In this document: piece after piece, positions 25,938-34,253 of the stretch
How positions within the stretch are numbered: the first letter of the stretch is position 1
Layout: every line of letters begins with the position of its first letter
DNA from: Rhabdochlamydiaceae bacterium
GTDB lineage: Bacteria; Chlamydiota; Chlamydiia; Chlamydiales; Rhabdochlamydiaceae
Direction: 5' to 3'
Length of the DNA: 64,000 nt
Assembly (NCBI GenBank): GCA_019752555.1
Contig: JAIELY010000004.1
Coordinates: forward strand, 85,844 to 149,843
Program-made: the position numbers and the translations under genes
Notes under the pieces: generated by a model
The model's input: the letters and a program-made list of their open reading frames with translations, nothing else
The model's database searches: none
What the model was told of the DNA's origin: nothing

Positions 25938-26924
25938 TCAACGAGCAGATCGCCGATAGAGATGCTTTGCGATTATCCCCTTATTGGGAGCGAATAGGAT
26001 GACTAAAAAGTAAACAATCCCCAATAGAGTGACGACCATTCCGGAAGTGGAAAGAGGCATCTGATAGACACTCAGTAAGTGGCGTGTGAGAGCGACAGCA
26101 GATAGAGAACAAAGAAAGCCGATTCCCATGCTAAGCAGGATGAGCGTCCTTAAATGATCCGTAAGCAACCGGGCTGTCAATACAGGTCCCACCAAGTAGG
26201 CCAAGACAAGAAGAACTCCTACGGCTCGAAATGCCCCGATAACAGTTGCTGCCGTCATTACCATAAGTAAATAATTAAATAACGATGGGGAAAATCCAAG
26301 AGATTTTGCAAGGGCTCCATCAAATGCCGTGACTTGAAATTCTTTATAGAAAAGGACAACAAGAACAAGATCGACAAGAGCTACAATCGAAATGAGCTTG
26401 AGGTCATGCACATGCAGAGCATCGACATTGCCCATGATCGCCTCAGTTCCAATATGCGAATTGCGGGTGAACATCGTCACAAGAACGATGCCTAACGCAA
26501 AGAGCGTTGTAAACACAAGACCGATACTCGCATCTTCTTGTATTTTCATTAACTGAGTCAACCCTTGCGTAAGCACAGTGGTCAATAGGGCAGTGATCAA
26601 TGAAGCGATCAGCAATGTCGTGAGACTTAAGGTATGAAATTGCTCTTCTCCCTCTTGAGCAAAGGGGAGTAAAAGAAGATAACTCAGAACAATCCCGAGC
26701 AAGATCGTATGCGATAGGGAATTAGCTAGCATCGTCATCTTCTTTAATACGAGAAACGTCCCTACAAGCGCAGAGGCGCATCCCACTAAAGACAGCACAA
26801 AAATTTGAACCTCATCAGAAGCGAGATCTTGTAGAGCCAACTTGCCTGTCGCCATCAGAAAGAGCCTTTGAAAAAACAAAACGAAAAAAGAGCCAAAATG
26901 CTCTCCCCAATAAGGATTAATCAT
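25938..26924 (-). CDS. ytgD: Metal ABC transporter permease (YtgD-like)
   Basis: A 328-residue integral membrane protein of the ZnuB/MntB family with about eight hydrophobic segments. SLVGCASALVGTFLVLKKM near residue 50 and FRAVGVLLVLAYLVGPVLTA near 220 are the conserved permease motifs. It abuts the preceding permease-repressor gene with no gap and would form a heteromeric channel with it for manganese, iron or zinc uptake. Confidence 0.92.
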   Translation of the reverse strand: MINPYWGEHFGSFFVLFFQRLFLMATGKLALQDLASDEVQIFVLSLVGCASALVGTFLVLKKMTMLANSLSHTILLGIVLSYLLLLPFAQEGEEQFHTLSLTTLLIASLITALLTTVLTQGLTQLMKIQEDASIGLVFTTLFALGIVLVTMFTRNSHIGTEAIMGNVDALHVHDLKLISIVALVDLVLVVLFYKEFQVTAFDGALAKSLGFSPSLFNYLLMVMTAATVIGAFRAVGVLLVLAYLVGPVLTARLLTDHLRTLILLSMGIGFLCSLSAVALTRHLLSVYQMPLSTSGMVVTLLGIVYFLVILFAPNKGIIAKHLYRRSAR

Positions 26925-28262
26925 CTAAGGCTCCTTGCCGCGAGGGATTGGCTGCTGATGCGGATCGTGTTTAGGATCTTGCAACAGAAGGGTAAGCTCA
27001 TGTTCAAGCTCAGGAGTGAGAATATGCTCCATCTCTTCTGCGCTTCGATGTACTTTTTCAACACCTTGTCCTAAATGCACGAGATACACCTCCCACAAGC
27101 GGTGCAACCGAACAATCCTCAAAGCGCGATTAACTCCATCATTTGTCAATCGATACCCTCCCTCAGGGGCAGGTTCAAGCCACCCTTGAAAAGACAAATA
27201 AAAGAGCAGCGCCCGCGCGTGAAATAAAGATAGGGACAAAGAGCGTTTCACCAAAGAGGCAGAAACTCTCGCTCCCTCCCCTTTTTTCCAAAGAGATTTG
27301 AGTAAATTTTCTGCGAGGCATTGGGTGCGAAAGTGTAAAATCCGAAACCCTCGGCTTAAAAGACCATAGCTGGGCGCAAAAAGAAGCGCTCCCAAACAGA
27401 GTGAAGAAGCACTGAGTAAAATCATCGGTCCTGTCGGCAATGAAAATTTCCAACCCAGTCCCTGACGCATCCCCCATGCAGGCAGCTCGACAGAGAGGTA
27501 ATTTCCCAAAAAACCACTTAAGGCTCCAAACAACGAGGCAAGTAGAAACACTGCCCACAACCGATCCGTAAATTGACGCGCGGCAACAGCTGGCGCGATG
27601 AGCATTCCTGCCATCAAGACAACGCCGACACTGCGGATACCGATCACAATAGCAAGAACGAGCAGGATAAAAATAAGCGTATCGAGCAGGCTCAAAGGCA
27701 TACCGACACTTCTTGCAAAGTTGCGATCAAAGGTCATGATTTCAATCTGCCGATAGAGAAACAGAACAGAGGCTCCCATCAAACATGCCAAAACCAAATA
27801 AAGCAGCACATGAATGCCTGTCATCGTTGCGGCCTGACCGTAAAGAAAAATCTGAATTGTTTTATACCACAGAGCATGTGTCGATTGTAAACGGCTGGCA
27901 ATCAAAATACCCACACCAAAAAACACAGCTAAAATCAGACACATCGCAGCATCATTTTTCACTTTGAATCTACGCTCAAGTTTTTCAATGAGCCATAACC
28001 CAAGAATCGAAGTAAAAAAAGCACCGATCAAAATAGCAATGGCAATGATTTCCTCAGCATCTGGAAAAAATGTAGAGACAAGAAGAACACTTAAAACCAC
28101 ACCCGGATAAGTGGCATGCGAAAGAGATTCTCCCAAAAGAGAGCGTTTGCGTAAAAAAACAATCACCCCGACAAGAGCAGACGAAAAACACATCAGAATA
28201 CTTCCAATCGTGGGCCCTTGTAATACAGGATCTGTAAAGTAATGCCACGGAGAAGAGAACAT
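26925..28262 (-). CDS. ytgC: Metal ABC permease fused to a DtxR-like repressor (YtgCR)
   Basis: A 445-residue fusion. Residues 1-285 are a ZnuB/MntB-type permease (SIRSVGVVLMAGMLIAPAVA-like motif). From about 305 onward the protein is soluble, with a winged-helix region (ASLVKRSLSLSLF, GGYRLTNDGVNRALRIVRLH) and a C-terminal metal-binding stretch HRLWEVYL...EEMEHIL typical of DtxR/MntR regulators. In C. trachomatis the equivalent protein is cleaved to free the iron-responsive repressor YtgR. The fusion is intact here, so the same self-regulating arrangement probably applies. It lies between the ATPase and second permease genes with 4-base and 0-base gaps. Confidence 0.93.
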   Translation of the reverse strand: MFSSPWHYFTDPVLQGPTIGSILMCFSSALVGVIVFLRKRSLLGESLSHATYPGVVLSVLLVSTFFPDAEEIIAIAILIGAFFTSILGLWLIEKLERRFKVKNDAAMCLILAVFFGVGILIASRLQSTHALWYKTIQIFLYGQAATMTGIHVLLYLVLACLMGASVLFLYRQIEIMTFDRNFARSVGMPLSLLDTLIFILLVLAIVIGIRSVGVVLMAGMLIAPAVAARQFTDRLWAVFLLASLFGALSGFLGNYLSVELPAWGMRQGLGWKFSLPTGPMILLSASSLCLGALLFAPSYGLLSRGFRILHFRTQCLAENLLKSLWKKGEGARVSASLVKRSLSLSLFHARALLFYLSFQGWLEPAPEGGYRLTNDGVNRALRIVRLHRLWEVYLVHLGQGVEKVHRSAEEMEHILTPELEHELTLLLQDPKHDPHQQPIPRGKEP

Positions 28263-28266
28263 GAGA

Positions 28267-29040
28267 CTAAAGGCCCCGCGATTTATGCTGATTGAGTTTT
28301 ACTGCTTCATCGAGCAGGCTCGTTCCTCTGCCATAAGTGCGCATGACAGATTCTGCATGAAACACTTCTGAAACAGGGCCGCAGGCAATTAAACAGGTAT
28401 TAAGCATGATGACCCAATCGAAGTAAGTATCGACAGTGGTAAGATCGTGGTGCACCACAAAAAGAGTTTTCCCGCGGGATTTAAGCTGATCCATAAGACC
28501 GATGATCGCCATTTCCGTTGCCATATCAACACCTGCGAACGGCTCATCCATCAAATAAATATCCGCATCCTGAAGCAACGCGCGCGCGATGAACAAGCGC
28601 TGCTGCTGTCCACCGGAGAGCTGGCTAATCTGCCGCTCGGCAAAGGAGAGCATCCCGACCATTTCAAGAGCCTGACGCGCTGCCTCTTTATCCGCGTGCT
28701 TTGCCCATTTAAAATAGCCAAGCTTTCCGTATCTTCCCATGAGAACAACATCAAATGCTGTAATTGGAAAATCCCAATCTACAGAAGAGCGCTGAGGGAC
28801 ATAGGCCACCTTCTGCCGCATTTTTTTAAAAGGCTGCCCAAAAAATTCGACCGATCCAGATAAGGGCTTTGTCATGGAGAGCAAACTTTTTAAAAGCGTG
28901 CTTTTTCCTGCACCGTTAGGACCTATGATGCCCACAAGTTTTCCTTTAGGGATTTCAAAACTGACGTCCCAAAGAACAGGAGTTTTGTCGTAATTAACGG
29001 TTAGCTGCGAAACTAAAAGCGCAGGTTGTTCTTGAGCCAT
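28267..29040 (-). CDS. ytgB: Metal ABC transporter ATPase (YtgB-like)
   Basis: A 257-residue ATPase with Walker A GPNGAGKST, the signature LSGGQQQR and Walker B DIYLMDEPF, followed by HHDL. The start is set at 29040 (MAQEQPALLV) because AGGGGA lies directly upstream; the frame upstream of it runs into ytgA. It energises the ytg metal importer. Confidence 0.95.
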   Translation of the reverse strand: MAQEQPALLVSQLTVNYDKTPVLWDVSFEIPKGKLVGIIGPNGAGKSTLLKSLLSMTKPLSGSVEFFGQPFKKMRQKVAYVPQRSSVDWDFPITAFDVVLMGRYGKLGYFKWAKHADKEAARQALEMVGMLSFAERQISQLSGGQQQRLFIARALLQDADIYLMDEPFAGVDMATEMAIIGLMDQLKSRGKTLFVVHHDLTTVDTYFDWVIMLNTCLIACGPVSEVFHAESVMRTYGRGTSLLDEAVKLNQHKSRGL

Positions 29041-29047
29041 ATTTCCC

Positions 29048-30031
29048 CTATTGCCAAGCTGCAATTAAAACATCTGCATCATGACGCACCATATCTAGAT
29101 AAGTTTCTGCCCCACTGCCGATTCCTCCCATAGCATCAGCATAAAGAACCCCTTGTGCAATCCTGACAGTAAGCCCCTTGCGCTCGCAAGCATTGATGAT
29201 CTTTTTTAAAGAGTCGCGTGAAACATTGGATTCTGCAAAGATGACGTTGATCTTGTATTGACTAAGATGCTCGACAATGTGTTGAATGTCCGTTGCCCCT
29301 AGTTGACCATCGGGAGCCAAACCCTCCGGGGCTTCAAAGCGGATCTGCCACTGAGCTTGCGTGGTTTCATCAGAAGTTGCCAAATAAGCACGTGTAAAGT
29401 AATTGAAAGCATCGTGGCTTGTTACAAGATAACGCTTAGCTTCCGGCACCTGATGCACATCTTTAGCCACAAGCTGATGAGCCTCCAACATCTGGCTTTG
29501 AAGTTCATCGCCATTCGCTTCATAAAAAGAACTTCCTTCAGGATCGACAGAAGAGAGAGCTTCCACAATCGAAGGGATAATCCCGCTCCAAAGCGCAATG
29601 TCCATCCAAATGTGGGGATCTGTTTGCCGATCGACATAAATGATTTGATCAGGAGAAGCTGCCTTTACAGCTTCGCCTACTGCAACAGCATGAGGATGGG
29701 TCTCAAGCTGGTAGCGCAAACTAGCTCCGTGCTCGAGCCCAAGGCCATTATAGAAAATAATACGTGCAAAAGAGAGTTTTTCATCATCCCCCTTCACCAA
29801 TTCATAACTGTGAGGATCGATCTCTCCAGAAATCAAGGGAATATGCACAATCCGATCCTTTCCAATGCGGCCTACAATATCATCTATCATCGCCGTTGTC
29901 GATAGCACCCGAATGCGATCTTTGGCAGAGATCCATTCTTCAAGCGGCGAAGGAACGCTATTGGAAGCCTCTTTTCCGCAGCTTGTAAGAGTAAGGATTA
30001 ATGTGATGAACAAAGCTCTTAAAACAAGCAT
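29048..30031 (-). CDS. ytgA: Metal-binding lipoprotein of the ABC importer (YtgA-like)
   Basis: A 327-residue cluster A-I solute-binding protein. The N-terminal signal ends in a lipobox LTSC (Cys18), so it is a lipoprotein. Metal ligands are expected at GEIDPHSYEL (His), DPHIWMD (His), TSHDAFNYF (His) and near YADAMGG (Asp). The family binds Mn, Fe or Zn and delivers it to the permease. It starts 13 bases after the DUF971 gene with AGGGAA upstream, so it shares a transcript with mrp. Confidence 0.95.
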   Translation of the reverse strand: MLVLRALFITLILTLTSCGKEASNSVPSPLEEWISAKDRIRVLSTTAMIDDIVGRIGKDRIVHIPLISGEIDPHSYELVKGDDEKLSFARIIFYNGLGLEHGASLRYQLETHPHAVAVGEAVKAASPDQIIYVDRQTDPHIWMDIALWSGIIPSIVEALSSVDPEGSSFYEANGDELQSQMLEAHQLVAKDVHQVPEAKRYLVTSHDAFNYFTRAYLATSDETTQAQWQIRFEAPEGLAPDGQLGATDIQHIVEHLSQYKINVIFAESNVSRDSLKKIINACERKGLTVRIAQGVLYADAMGGIGSGAETYLDMVRHDADVLIAAWQ

Positions 30032-30044
30032 TTAGATTCCCTGA

Positions 30045-30320
30045 CTAGTTAAATTTACGCAAAAAATCAAAAGGGTATATTCCTTGAGAGCAGCCGGAAG
30101 TAAATTCGATTCGAAGCGCATACATCCCCACATTTACAATCCGAATCGCTTCTACCTCAGGATCCAAGCGCAAATCCTCTGTTTTTTTTTCACCGCATGC
30201 GGCACAAGGACAGGCCCTTTGCAAGTCGGATAAACGATAATCGCTGAGTTTACCATCTGTCCATTCAATAGTAAACCTGATCTGATCTTTTTGGAAAATA
30301 CGGCGAATGAAGGCATTCAT
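30045..30320 (-). CDS. DUF971 protein
   Basis: A 91-residue protein (start MNAFIRRIF, chosen because its ATG overlaps the mrp stop). It contains YRLSDLQRACPCAACGEK with three cysteines, then NVGMYALRIEFTSGC and IYPFDFLRKF, the DUF971 signature. The same domain is fused to Mrp/HCF101 in plants and bacteria, so pairing with the mrp gene supports a role in iron-sulfur cluster transfer. The cysteines might hold metal. Confidence 0.85.
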   Translation of the reverse strand: MNAFIRRIFQKDQIRFTIEWTDGKLSDYRLSDLQRACPCAACGEKKTEDLRLDPEVEAIRIVNVGMYALRIEFTSGCSQGIYPFDFLRKFN

Positions 30321-31144
30321 TTTTGCACCTGCCAATTCAATTCAAAATTTTTCAAATACCCGCCTGCTAAATGCTCAAACGCTTCTAGCTGCTCGACAAC
30401 CTTGCAAGCGATCTCTTCAAACACTCCCACACTCGAAGCATCGGGAAAAGTTTCAAAAAGCGATTGACCTCTATCAGAAGAGAGACTAATTGCAGAGTCG
30501 ATGGGGATCTCTCCTAAAAAGGGGATTCCAAAACGTTTTGAAAGAAGCCTTCCCCCTTCTTTTCCAAAGGGATAATGCACTGTTTTCGTATTAGGATCTT
30601 GAAAAAAGCTCATGTTTTCAACGACCCCAAGGATCGGGATCTGCATCCGATCAAACATTTGAATTGCTTTTGCAACATCAAGCAGCGCCACTTCTTGAGG
30701 CGTTGTCACAATAACCCCCGCAGAAAGAGAACCCTCCTGCATCAGAGTTAATTGAATGTCTCCTGTTCCTGGAGGAAAATCAATTAACAAGCAATCGAGG
30801 GGCGCCCAATCAACCTGATGCAAAAATTGCTTAATCACCCGGTTTGCGATCGGAGCACGCACGATTGCAGCCTCCTCTTCTTGAGAAAAAAATGCAAAAG
30901 AGATCTCTTTAATCCCCCCGCTGAGAGCGGGAATTATCCTATCTGGAACAACAAGATTTTGCTGAGCTGGAGTATCAGGCGGCAGCATTTTCTGCAAAGA
31001 CGGCCCGTAAAGATCGGCATCGAGTATCCCTACCCGCCATCCTTTTTTTTGAAGAGCGAGGGCTAAATTAAGTGTTAACGTCGATTTTCCAACGCCCCCC
31101 TTGCCCGCTGCTACTGCAAGTACAAATCGAATGGCCTCCGACAT
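30317..31144 (-). CDS. mrp: Mrp/NBP35-family iron-sulfur carrier ATPase
   Basis: A 275-residue deviant-Walker P-loop protein: AAGKGGVGKSTLTLNLALAL near the N-terminus, DADLYGPSLQ, DFPPGTGDIQLT and GVVENMSFF. The family carries and transfers Fe-S clusters. The C-terminal CxxC of longer members is absent. The start at 31144 is favoured by GAAGGGGG directly upstream; the longer frame to 31201 lacks this. It heads an operon with DUF971 and the ytg iron/manganese importer, linking metal uptake and cluster assembly. Confidence 0.92.
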   Translation of the reverse strand: MSEAIRFVLAVAAGKGGVGKSTLTLNLALALQKKGWRVGILDADLYGPSLQKMLPPDTPAQQNLVVPDRIIPALSGGIKEISFAFFSQEEEAAIVRAPIANRVIKQFLHQVDWAPLDCLLIDFPPGTGDIQLTLMQEGSLSAGVIVTTPQEVALLDVAKAIQMFDRMQIPILGVVENMSFFQDPNTKTVHYPFGKEGGRLLSKRFGIPFLGEIPIDSAISLSSDRGQSLFETFPDASSVGVFEEIACKVVEQLEAFEHLAGGYLKNFELNWQVQK

Positions 31145-31731
31145 AGCCCCCTTCCAGTTGGATAAAAATGAAAACTTTAAATTTCCAGACAGTTCTTGCA
31201 AATAAAAAAATGACGCTCTCTCCTCCTACTCCATTCAGTTGTTTGGGAATAATTACCCTCTTAATTGACATAAAACCCGAAAAAACCAGAATTTATTGCA
31301 GAAAATATCTCTCTTCCTTACAATCTCGCAAACAATGTAATTCTGAGCATTTTTGATCTCAGGAAAGATTATGCACAAAATTGATCTACCGCTTGAGCCA
31401 ATTGATCGATGCTAAGAAACTAAAAATGCATAGTCCCCTGTTTTTATTTGTAATTATTTTTTTAAAAACCGTTACCACCTGGATTAAAACAGGTAAAGAA
31501 CACCTGCAAAATCGACTCGAACTTGAACCGATTTCACAATTTTATAAAAAGATTATTGCAAATAAAAATCGGATGAGTTAAATCAACATAACAATATAAC
31601 GTGAAATCCAAGATTTTAAGAACTTGCCGCGCACAAGAGGAACTGAAACCCGAAACACAGTTAGCTTAAATTAGATTGAAAAAAAGATTTAACAAACACA
31701 AAATTAAACTGCAAACCAAAGGAAAACAGTT
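31145..31731. other. Long AT-rich intergenic region with one promoter-like site
   Basis: 587 bases between mrp (leftward) and the CT066-position gene (rightward). It holds a promoter-like site (31296-31324) and a 14-codon frame (31371-31415, beginning MHKIDL) after AGGAAA. The open frame at 31381-31581 has no start signal. I see no tRNA, riboswitch or strong terminator. Confidence 0.45.
31296..31324 (+). promoter_or_regulatory. Candidate promoter upstream of the CT066-position gene
   Basis: TTGCAG (31296-31301), 17 bases, TACAAT (31319-31324). If it drives the gene at 31732 the mRNA would have a leader of about 400 bases. Confidence 0.35.
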
Positions 31732-32280
31732 ATGAACCAACGAGAAAATGTAGAGCCAAAAACAAAAAACTTGAAAGAAATCGAAGATGTCATTTCAAGA
31801 GCGATTAAAAAAGTTAATGGCCGCAAAGAGAACGATCTATGCAAGTATATTCCAATGACATCTGGGGGATATATGCACCACTTTACTTTGCGGAAAATGA
31901 AAAACCGCCAACCACAAGAACTCGGTTCTCTAATCGAAAAATTCATTATCAACTCCGATCGTCCTTCTGCAGTAACACCTAAACAAAGAGCAGCTAGAGG
32001 CTCTCGCAAACGCCGCGACCAAATCACCTTCACCCGCAATCAACTCGAGAGAATGTTAAACATCGCGCGTCTAGCTGGCGACAAGGAAATGGTCTCCGTC
32101 CTCGCTCCTAAAAAATCTCTTGCAACTTGCAAACGTGAACTCATCGTTTCTATCCGTCATGGGAAAGTCGAACCAGAACTCTGGAATGCCTATGTCGAAT
32201 CATGCAACAACTTTGCTCAACAGCAACAATTGGGCCTTTCTTTAAGCGAAACAATTTCTGCTCTATCTAACTCTAGATAA
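31732..32280 (+). CDS. Conserved hypothetical protein at the CT066 position
   Basis: A 182-residue soluble, basic protein. The central part is rich in Arg and Lys (KQRAARGSRKRRDQITF, about 84-100), suggesting nucleic acid or acidic partner binding. The C-terminal third is helical and Gln-rich. I do not recognise a domain. Its position between the ytg operon and npt1 matches CT066 of C. trachomatis, but I could not compare sequences. AAAGGAAAACAGTT precedes the ATG. A strong terminator follows. Confidence 0.75.
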   Translation: MNQRENVEPKTKNLKEIEDVISRAIKKVNGRKENDLCKYIPMTSGGYMHHFTLRKMKNRQPQELGSLIEKFIINSDRPSAVTPKQRAARGSRKRRDQITFTRNQLERMLNIARLAGDKEMVSVLAPKKSLATCKRELIVSIRHGKVEPELWNAYVESCNNFAQQQQLGLSLSETISALSNSR

Positions 32281-32297
32281 ATTTTTTAAGTTTTTCT

Positions 32298-32336
32298 ATC
32301 CCCTTTGATCGATCGCGTTCAAAGGGGATTTTTTTT
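32298..32336 (+). terminator. Terminator after the CT066-position gene
   Basis: ATCCCCTTTGA (32298-32308) and TCAAAGGGGAT (32319-32329) form an 11-bp stem with a 10-base loop, followed by T8. Confidence 0.9.
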
Positions 32337-32597
32337 ACCTGTCTCTTTATCTCAGCTTTGAGCCGCAGCTCCATCGAAATTTTTCAAGAATTTTCTTTTT
32401 TTAAGGAAATTTAAAGTAATATTTTTTAAATTCGGGGGACCCTCGCTTTTGAAGAGGTTTTCCCTTGATTTTAAAGGAAAATCCGTTACAATTTGTTAGC
32501 TTGTTATTGGAATTTTGATCAGGGACTTAAACTTAAGCATCGCTTAAGATGAGAGCTAAAGACCCGGAATTTTAACTTGTCTAGAGGAAATATACAA

Positions 32598-34169
32598 ATG
32601 TCTGACGTAAAGAAACCTGAATTTGGCAGATGGCGGTCCTTTTTTTGGCCTGTCCATACGTTCGAGCTCAAAAAGCTCCTGCCGATGTTTTTCTTATTCT
32701 TTTTCATTAACTTTAACTACACGATCCTAAGAGATACGAAAGATGCTCTGATTGTTACAGCTCCAGGTTCTGGCGCTGAAGCAATCCCTTTTCTAAAGGT
32801 ATGGGCGGTACTGCCAATGGCGGTTCTGTTCATGATCGCTTACTCTAAGTTGAGCAATATCTTAAGTAAACAGCGGTTGTTTTTTGTAACAATTAGCTTC
32901 TTCATTGCATTCTTTGCGGTGTTTGCGATTGTCCTCTATCCAAATCGCGATATTTTGCACCCGACAACTGCAGCGGACTCTTTGCAAGCCTTTCTTCCTG
33001 AAGGCTGTGCGGGTTTCATCGCACTCTTCCGTAACTGGACCTACTCTCTGTTCTACGTGATGTCAGAGCTCTGGGGAAGCGTTGCGATCTCCTTGCTTTT
33101 CTGGGGATTTGCAAACGATATTACCAAAGTTAATGAATCCAAGCGTTTTTATGCGATGTTCGGATTAGGCGCTAACTTTGCAATGCTCTTTTCCGGTCCT
33201 GCGATCATTTACTTCTCCGACATCCGCAGCAAACTACCTGCTGGCGTCGATGCATGGGGTGTAACCCTCAACTATATGTTAGGCATGGTCGTTCTCTCTG
33301 GTTTAATCATCATGGGGATCTACTGGTGGATCAATAAAAATGTCTTAACAGATTCCAGATTCTACGAACCTTCTGAAATCCAGAAGTCAAAGAAAGAAAA
33401 ACCAAAAATGTCTCTCAAAGAAAGCTTTATGTATTTAGCTCGCTCTAAATACATCGGCTGCCTTGCGATCCTCGTAATCGGTTATGGAATTGCAATCAAC
33501 CTCGTTGAAGTGACTTGGAAAGGTCAGCTTAAAATGCAATATCCAAACCCAAATGATTACCAGACATTTATGGGCTACTTCTCCACAATTACAGGCGTTG
33601 TCACGATTTTGATGATGCTCTTCGTTGGAGGAAACGTCATCCGCCGATTCGGGTGGAAAACAGGCGCTCTCATTACTCCTGTCGTTCTTTTAATCACAGG
33701 CGTTGGCTTCTTCTCATTCGTTATCTTCAGAGACAGCTTAACAGGCTTCATTGCAATGTTAGGGACAACTCCATTGATGCTCGCTGTTCTTTTCGGTACA
33801 GCACAGAACATCATGAGTAAATCTGCAAAATACTCTCTGTTCGATCCGACAAAAGAGATGGCCTATATTCCTCTTGACCAAGAATCTAAGGTTAAAGGTA
33901 AGGCTGCGATCGACGTCGTCGGAGCGCGCTTGGGTAAATCAGGCGGATCTCTCATCCAACAAGGTTTGATGATCGGCTTTGGTTCTCTCGCTGCGATTAC
34001 TCCTTACATCGCTGCAATCTTGTTCTTCATCATCTTCGCGTGGATCTTCTCTGCAAATGCTCTCAGCAAGAGATTTGCGAAGCTCAACCAAGAAAAAGAA
34101 GAGCAAGCAAAAGCTGCACAGTCTGAACTGGCTGCAAAAGCCCAAGTTCAGCAAGGTGTTACTAGCTAA
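32598..34169 (+). CDS. npt1: ATP/ADP translocase Npt1
   Basis: A 523-residue nucleotide transporter with about 11-12 membrane segments. The conserved N-terminus FGRWRSFFWPVHTFELKKLL, the stretch NYTILRDTKDALIVTAPGSG and the motif EVTWKGQLK are typical of the TLC family, which exchanges host ATP for bacterial ADP in the inner membrane. The start at 32598 follows AGAGGAAA; the upstream TTG frame does not. It is the CT065 counterpart and the basis of energy parasitism. The C-terminal tail is charged and alanine-rich. Confidence 0.97.
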   Translation: MSDVKKPEFGRWRSFFWPVHTFELKKLLPMFFLFFFINFNYTILRDTKDALIVTAPGSGAEAIPFLKVWAVLPMAVLFMIAYSKLSNILSKQRLFFVTISFFIAFFAVFAIVLYPNRDILHPTTAADSLQAFLPEGCAGFIALFRNWTYSLFYVMSELWGSVAISLLFWGFANDITKVNESKRFYAMFGLGANFAMLFSGPAIIYFSDIRSKLPAGVDAWGVTLNYMLGMVVLSGLIIMGIYWWINKNVLTDSRFYEPSEIQKSKKEKPKMSLKESFMYLARSKYIGCLAILVIGYGIAINLVEVTWKGQLKMQYPNPNDYQTFMGYFSTITGVVTILMMLFVGGNVIRRFGWKTGALITPVVLLITGVGFFSFVIFRDSLTGFIAMLGTTPLMLAVLFGTAQNIMSKSAKYSLFDPTKEMAYIPLDQESKVKGKAAIDVVGARLGKSGGSLIQQGLMIGFGSLAAITPYIAAILFFIIFAWIFSANALSKRFAKLNQEKEEQAKAAQSELAAKAQVQQGVTS

Positions 34170-34196
34170 TTGATTAGCTATAGACCCCGATAAAAA

Positions 34197-34232
34197 AACC
34201 CTTTTCCTGGAGACAGGAAAAGGGTTTTTTTT
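34197..34232. terminator. Bidirectional terminator between npt1 and the convergent protease-like gene
   Basis: AACCCTTTTCCTG (34197-34209) and CAGGAAAAGGGTT (34214-34226) form a 13-bp stem with a GAGA loop, T8 to the right and A7 to the left, so it can stop transcription from both sides. Confidence 0.93.
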
Positions 34233-34253
34233 ATCCCTTGTAAAAAGGCTCTT

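Noticed and set aside
29303..29905. 200-residue frame opposite ytgA
   Set aside because: It is a shadow of a well-supported lipoprotein gene.
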